In this document: piece by piece, positions 45,810-58,438 of the stretch
How the letters are laid out: each line of letters opens with the position of its first letter
Numbering within the stretch: the stretch's first letter is position 1
Assembly (NCBI RefSeq): GCF_020497125.1
Contig: NC_059076.1
Span: forward strand, 13,507,951-13,571,950
Length of the DNA: 64,000 bases
Reading direction: 5' to 3'
DNA from: Mauremys mutica
Taxonomy: Eukaryota > Chordata > Testudines > Geoemydidae
Program-made: the position numbers and the translations under genes
Notes under the pieces: model-generated
The model's database searches: none
Seen by the model: the letters and a program-made list of their open reading frames with translations, nothing else
What the model was told of the DNA's origin: nothing

Positions 45810-46676
45810 GCCTGGGGCTAGTCCTGCTGTTGGCCCGGTTGACCCACGCTGGTCCTGACATTGGCCTGTTTGCCCAGCTTTGGTCCTGACGTCAACCCAG
45901 GCCACGTTTACACTTACCGGGACGGTCGACGCGGCGAGTTCGACTGCTCGGAGTTCGAACTATCGCGTCTGATCTAGACGCGATAGTTTGAACCCCGGAA
46001 GCGCTAGTTCGAACTCCGGTACTCCACCGCGGCAGGAGGAGTTGCCGGAGTCGACCTTCGAGCCGCGGAGTTCGCTTCCGCGGCGTCTGGACGGGTAAGT
46101 AAGTCGAACTAGGGTAGTTCGAATTCAGCTACGTTATTCACGTAGCTGAATTCGCGTACCCTAGTTCGACCCCCAAGCTTAGTGTAGACCAGGGCCCAGT
46201 CTCCCCATGCTGGTCCTGCCATCGGCCCAGTCTCCTTGTGCTGGTCCTGCCACCAGCCCATTCATCCCTGGTGCTGGTCCTGCCATTGGCCCATTCATCC
46301 CTGGTGCTGGTCCTGCCATTGGCCCATTCATCCCTGGTGCTGGTCCTGCCGTCGGCCCATTCATCCCTGGTGCTGGTCCTGCCGTCGGCCCATTCATCCC
46401 TGGTGTTGGTCCTGCCGTCAGCCTGTTTGCCAGGCACGGGTCCTGCCGTTGGCCTAGTTATCAAATGCTGGTCCTGCCGTCGGCCCAGTCATCCCACGCT
46501 GGTCCTGCCGTCGGCCCAGTCATCCCACGCTGGTCCTGCCGTCGGCCCAGTCATCCCACGCTGGTCCTGCCGTCGGCCCAGTCATCCCACGCTGGTCCTG
46601 CCGTCGGCCCAGTCATCCCACGCTGGTCCTGCCGTCGGCCCAGTCATCCCACGCTGGTCCTGCCGTCGGCCTAATA
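45810..46676. repeat. 31-bp minisatellite, split by a MITE
   Basis: The unit joins CCCAGTCATCCCACGCTGG to TCCTGCCGTCGG (31 bp). Copies before the MITE (45810-45899) are divergent, those at 46197-46440 carry ATTCATCCCTGGTGCTGG variants, and those from about 46476 to 46675 are nearly identical. Overlapping ORFs in all frames (e.g. 46238-47107) are artefacts. Confidence 0.9.
45900..46194. mobile_element. Hairpin-rich MITE, PIF/Harbinger-like (Chompy-like?)
   Basis: The termini are inverted (left GGCCACGTTTACACTTA; reverse complement of right GGCCCTGGTCTACACTAA) and flanked by CCA/CCCA inside the minisatellite, consistent with a short target duplication. The interior has two palindromes: 45953-45970 with 45976-45993, and 46103-46134 with about 46140-46170. 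The CpG- and TTCGAA-rich composition differs sharply from its surroundings. The PIF/Chompy assignment is from memory of reptile MITEs and is tentative. Confidence 0.6.
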
Positions 46677-46733
46677 CAGCCCTGCAGTTCTACTGTCAGC
46701 CTAACTGCCTCCTTCCTCACAGGGTTTTACCCC

Positions 46734-47102
46734 CAGGGGGGGCTTTAGGAAGTGCGGGGCCCAATTCGAACAATTTCAACGGGGCCTCGGCAGGGAAGAC
46801 AAAAAAAAAAAAACCACGTAAAAAAACACGTGGGGCTTGTACTCAACGGGGGTGTGCCAAGTCTTCGGCGGCACTTCGGAGACGGGTCCTTCACTCGCTC
46901 AAGATCTTCGGCAGCACTGAAGGACCCGCCGCCGAAGTACCGCTGAAGACCCAGAGCAAGCGAAGGACCCATCTCCGAACTGCTGCTAAAGACCCGGAGC
47001 GCCGCCAGGCGCCTCTAGCCAGAGAAGAGATTCTCACTGGGCGCGGGGCCCTCTTAGGCCCGATTCGGGGGAATTGGTGGAATTGGCATAAAGTCGGCCT
47101 TC
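46734..47102 (+). mobile_element. Small hAT element, copy 1 (left bracket of satellite)
   Basis: Begins CAGGGGGGGCTTTAGG and ends at ATAAAGTCGGCCTTC, matching the ends of copy 2 with a few changes. The outer flank is TTTACCCC (46726-46733) and the inner flank CTTAGGAA (47103-47110). The interior has an A-rich tract, CACGTGGGGCTT, and repeated TCTTCGGCGGCACT-type motifs. At 369 bp it is non-coding. Confidence 0.9.
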
Positions 47103-50100
47103 CTTAGGAACCCGAACCTTACGGCGGGAAGCCCTACCCATAAGAACCCTAATCCTAGCTCCAAGTGCCCTACCCTTAGGAACCCTCACCCAAGGGCGGG
47201 AAGCCCTTCCCATATGAACCCTGACCCTAGCTCCAAGTGCTCTACCCATAGGAACCCTAAAACTAATTTCAATTGCCCTTCTATTAGGAACCCTAACCCT
47301 TGGGCGGGAAGTCCTACCCATAGGAACCGTAACCCTAGCTACAAGTTCCTTACCCTTAGGAACCCTGACCATAGCTCCAAGTGGCCTACCCTTAGGAACC
47401 ATAACCCTAGGGCAGGAAGCCCTACCTATAGGAACCCTAAACCTAGACCCAAGTGCCCTACCCATAGGAACCCTAAGCCTAGCTCCAAGTGCCCTACTTT
47501 TAGGAACCGTAACCCTAGGGCAGGAAGCCCTACCAATAGGAACCCTCACCCTTGACCCAAGTGCCCTACCCAAAGGAACCCTAACCCTAGGGCGGGAAGC
47601 TCTACCTATGGGAACCCTAACACTAGGTCCAAGTGCACTACCCTTAGGAAGCAAAACCCTAAGGCGCAAAAACCTACCCATAGGAACCCTAACCCTAGCT
47701 CGAAGTACCCTACCGTTAGGAACCCTAACCTTACGGCGGGAAGCCCTACCCATAGGAACACTAATCCTAACTCCAAGTGCCATACCATTAGGAACCCTAA
47801 ACCTAGGGCGGGAAGTCCTACTCATAGAAAACCCAACTCTAGTTCCAAGTGCCCAAACCACAGGAACACTACCCCTAGCTCCAAGTGCTCTACCCATAGG
47901 AACCCTACTACTAAATTTCAATTGCCCTTCTATTAGGAACCCTAACCCTAGGGCGGGTAGTCCTACCCATAGGAACCTTAAGGCCAGCTCCAAGTGCCCT
48001 ACCCTTAGGAACCCTAATCCTAGCTGCAAGTACCCTACCCATAGGAACCCTAACCCTAGGATGGGGCGCCCTACACATAGGAACCCTAACTCTGGCTCAA
48101 AGTGGCTACCCTTAGGAACCCTAACACTTGGGCGGGAAGTCCATAGGAACCCTAACCCAAGCTCTAGGTTCCTTACCCTTAGGAACCCTACCATTAGCTC
48201 CAAGTGCCCTACACTTAGGAAACAAAACCATAGGGCAGGAAGACCTACCTATAGGAACCCTCAGCCCAGACCCAAGTGCCATACCAATAGGAACCCTAAC
48301 CCTAGGGCGGGAAGCCCTACCCATAGGAACTCTAACCCTAGTTTCAATTGACCTACTCTTAGGAACCCTAACACTAGCTCCAAGTGCCCTAATCTTAGGA
48401 ACCCTAACCCTAGATCCAAGTGCCCTACCCTTAGGAACCCTAATCTTAGGGCGGGAAGCCCGACCCATAAGGAACCCTAACCCTAGCTCCAAGTACCCTG
48501 CCGTTAGGAACCATAACCTTCAGGCGGGAAGCCCTAATCATAGGAACCCTAACCCTAGCTCCAAGTACCATATAGTTAGGAACCATAACCTTAGGGCGGG
48601 AACCCCTACCCATAGGAACCCTAACCCTACTTCCAAGTGCCCTACCCTTAGGAATCCTAACCCTAGGGTGAGAAGTCCTACCCATAGGAACACTAACCGC
48701 AGACCTAAGTGTCCTACCCTTAGGAATCCTAACCCTAGGGCGAGAAGTCCTACCCATAGGAACACTAACACTAGCTCCAAGTGCCCTGCCATTAGGAACC
48801 ATAACCCTAGGGCGGGAAGTCCTACCCATAGTAACCCTAACACTAGCTCCAAGTCCCCTACCCACACGGACTATAAACCTAGCTTCAACTGCACTACCAA
48901 TAGGAACCCTAGGCCTAGGGAGGGAAGTCCTTCCCATAGGACCCTAACCCTAGCTCCAAGTTCCTTACCTTTAGGAACCCTTACCTTAGCTCCAAGTGCC
49001 CTCCCCTTCGGAACCATAAACCTAGGGTAGGAAGCCCTACCTATAGGAATCCTAAACCTAGACCCAAGTGCCCTACCCTTATGAACCCTAATCTTAGGGT
49101 GGGAAAACCCGACCGATAGGAACCCTAACCCTAGCTCCAAGTGCCCTACCTGTAGGAACCCTAAGCTTAGTGTGGGAAGCCCTACCCATAGGAACCCTAA
49201 ACCTAGCTTCAAGTGCGCTACCATTAGGAACCCTACCCTAGGGCGGGGAGTCCTACCCATAGGAACCCTAACCCTAGCTCCAAGTTCCTTAACCTCTAGG
49301 AACCGTAACCCTAGCTCCAAGTGCCCTACCCATAGGAACCCTAATCCTAGCTCAAAGTGCCCTACCGTTAGGAACCCTAACCCTAGGGCGGGAAGTACTA
49401 CCCATAGGAACCCTAACACTAGCTCCAAATCCCCTACCCACAGGAACTATAAACCTAGCTTCAACTGCCCTACCAATAGGAAAACTAGCCTTAGGGAGGG
49501 AAGTCCTTCCCATAGGAACTCTAATCCTAGCTCCAAGTTCCTTACCTTTAGGAACCCTAACCCTAGCTCCAAGTGCCCTACCTTTAGGAACCCTAATCTT
49601 AGGACGGGAAGCACTACCCATAGGAACCCTAACACTAGCTCCAAATCCCCTACCCACAGGAACTATAAACCTAGCTTCAACTGCCCTACCAATAGGAAAA
49701 CTAGCCTTAGGGAGGGAAGTCCTTCCCATAGGAACTCTAATCCTAGCTCCAAGTTCCTTACCTTTAGGAACCCTAACCCGGGCTCCAAGTGCCCTACCTT
49801 TAGGAACCCTAATCTTAGGACGGGAAGCACTACCCATAGGAACCCGAATACTAACTCCAAGTACCCTACCGTTAGGAACCATAACCTTAGGGCGAGAATC
49901 CCTACCCATAGGAACCCTAAACCTAGCTTCAAGTGCCCTACCATTAGGAACCCTAACCCTAGGGTGGGAAGTCCAACCCATAGGAACCCTAACCCAAGCT
50001 CCAAGTGCCCTACCCATAGGAATCCTAAACCGAGCTTCAAGTGACTTACCATTAGGAACCCTAACCCTAGGGCGGGGAGTCCTACCCATAGGAACCCTAA

Positions 50101-53100
50101 CCCTAGCTCCGAGTTCCTTGCCCTTAGGAACCGTAACCCTAGGGCAGGAAGCCATACCCACAAGAACCATACCCCTAGCTTCAAGTGCCCTACCTTTAGG
50201 AACCCTAATTTTAGGGCGGGAAGCCCTACCCATAGGAACCCTAAACGTGGCTCCAAACTCCCTCCCCTTAGATACCCTAAACCTAGCTTCAAGTGCCCTA
50301 CAATTAGGAACCCTAACCCTAGGGCAGGGAGTCCTACCCATAGGAACCCTAACCCTAGCTCCAAGTGCCCTACTCATAGGAACCCTAACCCTAGCTCCAA
50401 GTACCCTACCCTTAGGAACCAAAATGCTTGGGCGGGAAGCCCTTCCCATGGGAACCCTAACCCTAGCTCCAAGTTCCCTACCCATTGGAACCCTTAACCT
50501 AGCTCCAAGTCCCCTACCATTAGGAACCCTAACCCTAGGGCAGGAAGCCCTACCTATAGGAACCCTAACCCTAGCTCCAAGTATCCTACCCATAGGAACC
50601 CTAACCATAGATCCAAGTGCCCTACCCATAGGAACCGTAACACTAGCTCCAAGTACCCTACCGTTAGGAACCCTAACCCTAGGGTGGAAATTCCTACCCA
50701 CAGGAACCCTAACCCTAGCTCCAAGTGCCCTACCCTTAGGAACCCTAAACCTAGCTCCAAGTGCCCTAAGAATAGGAACCCTAACCCTAGGGTGGGAACT
50801 CCTATCCATAGGAACCCTAACTCTAGCTCCAAGTTCCTTACCATTAGGAACTCTAACCCTAGCAATAGGGCGGGAAGGCCTACCCATAGGAACCCTAACC
50901 CTGGCTCCAGGTGATCTACCCATAGGAACCCTACCCTAGCTCCAAGTGCCCTACCTATAGGAACCCTAACCCTAGCTCCAAGTGCCCGACCCATAGGAAC
51001 CCTAACCCTAGGGCGGGAAGCCCTACCCATAGGAACCCTAACCCTAGCTCCAAGTTCCCTACCCATAGGAACCCTAACCGTAGCTCCAAGTGCTCTACCC
51101 ATACGAACCTTAATTCTAAGTGCCTTATCGTTAGGAACCCTAATCTTAGGGCAGGAAAACACGACCGATAGGAACCCTAACCCTAGCTCCAAGTGCCCTA
51201 TCGTTAGGAACCCTAATCTTAGGGCAGGAAAACCCGACCGATAGGAACCCTAACCCTAGCTCCAAGTGCCCTACCGTTAGGAACCCTAATCTTAGGGCAG
51301 GAAAACCCGACCGACAGGAACCCTAACCCTAACTCCAAGTACCCTACCGTTAGGAACCATAACCTTAGGGCGAGAATCCCTACCCATAGAAACCCTAAAC
51401 CTAGCTTCAAGTGCCCTACCCATAGGAATCCTAAACCAAGCTTCAAGTGACTTACCATTAGGAACCCTAACCCTAGGGCGGGGAGTCCTACCCATAGGAA
51501 CCCTAACCCTATCTCCGAGTTCCTTGCCCTTAGGAACCGTAACCCTAGCTACAAATACCCTACCCTTAGGAGCCATAACCCTAGGGCAGGAAGCCATACC
51601 CATAAGAACCGTACCCCTAGCTTCAAGTGCTCTACCTTTAGGAACCCTAATTTTAGGGCGGGAAGCCCTACCCATAGGAACCCTAACCCTAGCTCCAAGT
51701 GCCCTACTCATAGGAACCCTAACCCTAGGGTGGGGAGTCCTACCCATAGGAACCCTAACCCTAGCTCCAAGTGCCCTACTCATAGGAACCCTAACCCTAG
51801 GGTGGGAAGCCCTACCCATAGGAACCCTAACCCTAGCTACAAGTGCCCTACTCATAGGAATCCTAAACCTAGGGTGGGAAGCCCTACCCATAGGAACCCT
51901 AACCCTAGCTTCAATTGACCTACCCTTAGGAACCCTAACCCTAGCTTCAATTGACCTACCCTTAGGAACCCTAACCCTAGCTCCAAGTGCCCTACCCATA
52001 GGAACCCTAAACCTAGCTTCAAGTGACTTACCATTAGGAACCCGTACCCATAGGAACCCTAACTCTAGCTCAATGTGACCTACGAATAGGAACCGTAACA
52101 CTAGCTCCAAGTACCCTAACCATAGGAACCCTTAACTTAGCTCCAAGTGCCCTACCATTAGGAACCCTAACCCTAGGGCAAGAAGCCCTACCAATAAGAA
52201 CCCTAACCCTAGCTCCAAGTGCCCTACCCTTAAGAACCCTAACCATAGGATGGAAAGCCCTACCCATAGGAACCATATCCTAAGGGCGGGAAGCCCTACC
52301 AATAGGAACCCTAAACCGAGCTTCAAATGCCCTTCCAATAGGAACCCTAAACGTTGCTTCAAGTGCACTACCATTAGGTACCCTAACCTTAGGGCGGAAA
52401 GCCCTTCCCATAGGAACCCTAACCCTAGCTCCAAGTGCCCTAACCATAGGAACCCTAACCCTAGGGCAGGAAGCCCTACCAATAAGAACCCTAACCCTAG
52501 CTCCAAGTGCCCTACCCTTAAGAACCCTAACCATAGGATGGAAAGCCCTACCCATAGGAACCATATCCTAAGGGCGGGAAGCCCTACCAATAGGAACCCT
52601 AAACCGAGCTTCAAGTGCCCTTCCAATAGGAACCCTAAACGTTGCCTCAAGTGCACTACCATTAGGTACCCTAACCTTAGGGCGGGAAGACCTACCCATA
52701 GAAACTCTAACCCTAGGTCCAAGTGCCCTACACATAGGAAACCTAACCCCAGACCCAAGTGCACTACCCATAGGAACCCTAACCCTAGATCCAAGTACCC
52801 TACCAGTAGGAACGCTAACTCCAGGGTGGGAAGCCGTACCCATAGGAACCCTAACTCTAGCTCAATGTGACCTACGAATAGGAACCCTAACCCTAGCTCC
52901 AAGTACCCTACCGATAGGAACCCTAACCATTGATCCAAGTGCCCTACCCATAGGAACCGTAACACTAGCTCCAAGTACCCTACCGTTAGGAACCATAACT
53001 TTAGGGCGGAAAGCCCTTCCCATAGGAACCCCAACCCTAGCTCCAAGTGCCCTAACCATAGGAACCCTTAACTTAGCTCCAAGTGCCCTACCATTAGGAA

Positions 53101-56100
53101 CCCTAACCCTAGGGCAGGAAGCCCTACCAATAAGAACCATAACCCTAGCTCCAAGTGCCCTACCCTTAAGAACCCTAACCATAGGATGGAAAGCCCTACC
53201 CATAGGAACCCTAACCCAAGCTCCAAGATCCTTACGAACCCTAACACTAGAACCTAGTGCCTTACCCTTAGGAACCATAACCCTAGGGTAGGAAGCCCTA
53301 CCTATAGCAACCCTAACTCTAGGGCGGGAAGCCATATCCATAGGAACCCTACCCTAGCTCCAAGTGCCCTATCTATAGGAACCCTAACCCTAGCTCCAAG
53401 TGCCCGACCCATAGGAACCCTAACCCTAGGGCGGGAAGCCCTACCCATAGGAACCCTAACCCTAGCTGCAAGTTCCCTACCCATAGGAACCCTAACCCTA
53501 GCTCCAAGTTCCTTACCGTTAGGAACCCTAACCCTAGCTCCAAGTGCCCTACCCTTAGGAACCCTAACCCTAGCTCAAAGTGCCCTACCATTAGGAACCC
53601 TAACCCTAGGGCGGGAAGCCGAACCAATAGCAACCCTAACCCTAGCTCCAAGTGCCATACCCTTAGGAAACCTAGTCCTGGGGAGAGAAGCACTACCTAT
53701 AGGCACACTAACCTTAGGGCGGGAAGTCCGAACCATAGGAACCCTAACCCTAGCTCCAAGTACCATACCGTTAGGAACCATATCCTAAGGGCGGGAAGCC
53801 CTACCAATAGGAACCCTAAACCGAGCTTCAAGTGCCCTTCCAATAGGAACCCTAAACGTTGCTTCAAGTGCACTACCATTAGGTACCCTAACCTTAGGGC
53901 GGGAAGACCTACCCATAGAAACTCTAACCCTAGGTCCAAGTGCCCTACACATAGGAAACCTAACCCCAGACCCAAGTGCACTACCCATAGGAACCCTAAC
54001 CCTAGATCCAAGTACCCTACCAGTAGGAACGCTAACTCCAGGGTGGGAAGCCGTACCCATAGGAACCCTAACTCTAGCTCAATGTGACCTACGAATAGGA
54101 ACCCTAACCCTAGCTCCAAGTACCCTACCCATAGGAACCCTAACCATTGATCCAAGTGCCCTACCCATAGGAACCGTAACACTAGCTCCAAGTACCCTAC
54201 CGTTAGGAACCATAACCTTAGGGCGGAAAGCCCTTCCCATAGGAACCCCAACCCTAGCTCCAAGTGCCCTAACCATAGGAACCCTTAACTTAGTTCCAAG
54301 TGCCCTACCATTAGGAACCCTAACCCTAGGGCAGGAAGCCCTACCAATAAGAACCCTAACCCTAGCTCCAAGTGCCCTACCCTTAAGAACCCTAACCATA
54401 GGATGGAAAGCCCTACCCATAGGAACCCTAACCCAAGCTCCAAGTTCCTTACCCTTAGGAACCCTAACACTAGAACCTAGTGCCTTACCCTTAGGAACCA
54501 TAACCCTAGGGTAGGAAGCCCTACCTATAGCAACCCTAACTCTAGGGCGGGAAGCCATATCCATAGGAACCCTAACCCTAGCTCCAAGTGCCCTACCCTT
54601 AGGAACCCTAAACCTAGTTTCAAGTGCACTACCATTAGGAACCCTAACCGTAGGGCAGGAACTCCGACCCATAGGAACCCAAACTCTAGCTCCAAGTTCC
54701 TTACCATTAGGAACTCTAACCCTAGCTCCAAGTTCCTTACCTTTAGGAGCCCTAACCTTAGCTCCAAGTGCCCTACCTGTAGGAACCCTAACCCTAGGGT
54801 AGGAAGCCCTACCCATAGGAACCCTAACCGTAGCTCCAAGTGCCCTACCCATACGAACCTTAATTCTAGATCTAAGTGCCCTACCGTTAGGAACCCAAAT
54901 CTTAGGGCAGGAAAACCCGACCGATAGGAACCCTAACCCTAGATCCAAGTGCCCTACCTTTAGGAACCCTAATCTTAGGATTGGAAGCACTACCCATAGG
55001 AACCCGAATACTAAATCCAAGTACCCTACCGTTAGGAACCATAACCTTAGGGCGAGAATCCCTACCCATAGGAACCCTAAACCTAGCTTCAAGTGCCCTA
55101 CCATTAGGAACCCTAACCCTAGGGCGGGAAGTCCAACCTATAGGAACCCTAACCTAAGCTCCAAGTGCCCTACCCATAGGAACCCTAAACCTAGCATCAA
55201 GTGACTTACCATTAGGAACCCTAACTCTAGGGCGGGGAGTCCTACCCATAGGAACCCTAAACGTGGCTCTCAATTCCCTCCCCTTAGATACCCTAAACCT
55301 AGCTTCAAGTGCCCTACAATTAGGAACCCTAACCCTAGGGCGGAGAGTCCTACCCTTAGGAACCCTAACCCTAGCTCCAAGTACCCTACCTATAGGAACC
55401 CTAACCCTAGCTCCAAGTTCCCTACCCATAGGAACCCTAACCCTAGCTCCAAGTTCCTTACCGTTAGGAACCCTAACCCTAGCTCCAAGTGCCCTACCCT
55501 TAGGAACCCTAACCCTAGCTTAATGTGCCCTACCATTGGGAACCCTAACCCTAGGGCAGGAAACCGAACCAATAGCAACCCTAACCCTAGCTCCAAGTGC
55601 CATACCGTTAGGAAACCTAATCCTGGGGAGAGAAGCACAACCTATAGGCACACTAACCTTAGGGCGGGAAGTACGAACCATAGGAACCCTAACCCTAGCT
55701 CCAAGTACCATACTGTTAGGAATCATATCCTAAGGGCAGGAAGCCCTACCAATAGGAACCCTAAACCAAGCTTCAAGTGCCCTTCCAATAGGAACCCTAA
55801 ACGTTGCTTCAAGTGCACTACCATTAGGTACCCTAACCTTAGGGCGGGAAGACCTACCCATAGAAACTCTAACCCCAGACCCAAGTGCCCTAGCCATAGG
55901 AACCCTAACCCCAGACCCAAGTGCCCTAGCCATAGGAACCCTAACCCTAGCTCCAAGTACCCTACCGGTAGGAACGCTAACTCCAGGGTGGGAAGCCGTA
56001 CCCATAGGAACCCTAACCCTAGCTCCATGTGACCTACGAATAGGAACCCTAACCCTAGCTCCAAGTACTCTACCGTTAGGAACCCAAATGGTAGGGCGGG

Positions 56101-58054
56101 AAGCCCTTCCCATAGGAACCCTAACCCTAGCTCCAAGTGCCCTACCCTTAGTAACCCTAACCCTAGGGCGGGAAGCCCTACCCATAGGAACCGTAACCCT
56201 AGTTCCAAGTGCCCTAACCTTAGGTACCCAATATCTACGGAGAGAAACACTACCTGTAGGAACACTAACCTAAGGGCGGAAAGCCCGACGCATAGGAACC
56301 CTTACCCTAGCTCCAAATGACCTACCATTAGGAACCCTAACCCTAGGGGAGGAAGCCATACCTTTAGGAACCCTAACCCTAGCACCAAATGCCCTACCAT
56401 TAGAAACCATAAGCATAGGGCGGGAAGCCCTACCAATAAGATCCCTAACCCTAGCTCCAAGTGCCCTTCCATTAGGAACCCTAACCCTAGGGCGGGAAGT
56501 CCTACCCATAGGAATCCTAACCCTAGTTCCAAATTCCTTACCCTTAGGAATCCTAACCCTATCCCAAAGTGCCCTATCCTTAGGAACCCTAACCCTAGGG
56601 CGGGAAGCCCTACCAATAGGAACCCTAACCTAGCTCCAAGTGCCCTACCCATAGGAACACTAACTGTGCTTCCAAGTGCCTACCCTTAGGAACCCTAACA
56701 CTAGGGCGGGAAGTCCTACCCACAGGAACCCTAACCCTAGCTCCAAGTGCCCTACCCATAGGAATCCTAACCTTAGGGCAGGAAGTCCTACCCATAGGAA
56801 CCCTAACCCTAGCTCCAAGTGCCCTACCTTTAAGCACGCTAACCCTAGGGCGGGAAGCCCTACCCATAGGAACCCTAACCCTAGCTCCAAGTGCCCTACC
56901 TATAGGAACCCTAACCCTAGACCCAAGTGCCCTACCCATAGGAACCCTAACCCTAGCATGGGGAGTCCTACCCATAGGAACCCTAACCCTATGTATAAAT
57001 TCCTTACCCTTAGGAACCCTAACCCTAACACCTTGTGCCCTACCCTTAGGAACCATAACCTTAAGGCAGGAAGCCCTACCTATTGGAACCCTAACCCTAG
57101 GGCGGGAAGTCCTACCAATAGGAACCCTAACCCTAGCTCAAAGTGCCCCACCCACAGGAACTCTAAACCTAGGGCAGTGCGCCCTACCCATAGGAATCCT
57201 AACCCTAGCTCCCAGTGCCCTACTCTTAGGAACTGTAACCCTAGGGCTGGGTGCCCTACCCATAGGAACCCTAATGCTATCTCCAAGTGCCCTAACCTTA
57301 GGAACCCTAACCATAGCTCCAAGTGCCCTACCATTAGGAACCCTAACCCTAGCTCCTAGTGCCCTACCCTTACGAACTCTAACCCTAGGTCGGGAAGCCC
57401 TACTCTTAGGAACCCTAACCCTAGCTCCAAGTGCCATACGTATAGGAACCCTCACCCTAGCTCCAAGTGTCCTACCCATAGGAACCCTAACCCTAGGGCT
57501 AAGCACCCTACCCATAGGAACCCTAACTCCAAGTGTTCTCCCCATAGGAATCCTAACCCTAGGGCAGGAAGCCCTAACCATAGGAACCCTAACCCTAGCT
57601 CCAAGTGCCTTACCCTTTGGAACCCTAACTCTAGGGCGGGAAGCCCTACCCATAGGAATCCGAACCCTATCTCCAAGTGCCTTACCCATAGGAACTCTTA
57701 CCCTAGCTCCAGGTGCCCTAAGCTTAGGAACCCTAACCCTAGGGTGGAAAGCCCTACCCATATGAACTCTAATCCTAGTTCTAAGTACCCTACCCATAGG
57801 AACCCTAACCCTATCTCCAAGTGCCTTACCCATAGGAACCCTAACCCTAGCTCCAAATGCCGTACCCTTAGGAGCTCTAACACTAGGGTGGGAAGCCCTA
57901 CCCATAGGAACCCGAACCCTATCTCCAAGTGCCTTACCCATAGGAACCCTAACCCTAGCTCCAAATGCCGTACCCTTAGGAGCTCTAACACTAGGGTGGG
58001 AAGCCCTACCCATAGGAACCCTCACCCTAGCTCCAAGTGCCCTACCCTTAGGAA
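47103..58054. repeat. 36-bp telomere-like satellite array (~304 units)
   Basis: The units are 36 bp in two alternating flavours that share AACCCTAACCCTAG and CCCTACCCATAGG (or CCCTTAGG). One carries CTCCAAGTG and the other GGCGGGAAG in the middle. CCCTAACCCTA equals almost two vertebrate telomere repeats. The array is 10952 bp, i.e. 304 x 36 plus the shared 8-mer CTTAGGAA at both ends (nominal, as local 1-2-bp indels occur). Because 36 is divisible by three, all six frames show long ORFs (up to 523 codons) built of repeated 12-residue blocks. None is a gene. Confidence 0.95.
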
Positions 58055-58430
58055 CAGGGCCGGCTTTAGGAAGTGCGGGGCCTAATTCAAATAGTTTCGA
58101 CTGGGCCCCGGCAGGAAAGACAAAAAAAATACGTAAAAAAAAAACACGTGGGGCTTTTTCTCACCGGGCGGTGCTCCGAGTCTTCGGCGGCACTGCGGCG
58201 GCGGGTCCTTCACTCTCTCCAGATCTTCAGCAGTACTGAAGGATCTGCCGCCGAAGTGCCGTCGAAAATCCCGAACAAGCGAAGGACCCATCTCCGAAGT
58301 GCTGCTGAAGACCCGGAGCGCCGCCAGGTGAGTAAAAATAAAAAAGGTGCCTCTAGCCAGGGAAGAGATTCTCGCTGGGCGCGGGGCCCGATTCGGGGGA
58401 ATTGGTGGAATTGGCCTAAAGCCGGCCCTG
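58055..58430 (+). mobile_element. Small hAT element, copy 2 (right bracket of satellite)
   Basis: Its inverted ends match each other perfectly over 16 bases (CAGGGCCGGCTTTAGG and CCTAAAGCCGGCCCTG). The inner flank is CTTAGGAA (58047-58054) and the outer flank TTTACCCC (58431-58438). At 376 bp it has the same orientation as copy 1, differing by scattered substitutions and a GTGAGTAAAAATAAAAAAG insertion near 58328. Confidence 0.92.
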
Positions 58431-58438
58431 TTTACCCC

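Noticed and set aside
46238..47107. 289-codon plus-strand ORF
   Set aside because: Built from the 31-bp minisatellite and the first small hAT copy; no start context or domain.
47103..58054. Many long ORFs in all six frames (e.g. 49352-50923 minus, 523 codons; 47034-48203 minus, 389 codons)
   Set aside because: They arise because the 36-bp satellite unit is divisible by three and has few stops. The proteins are pure 12-residue repeats with no start context or splice signals.
46734..58430. CRISPR-like array (regular short repeats)
   Set aside because: Units are directly adjacent with no unique spacers, and the window is eukaryotic. It is a satellite.
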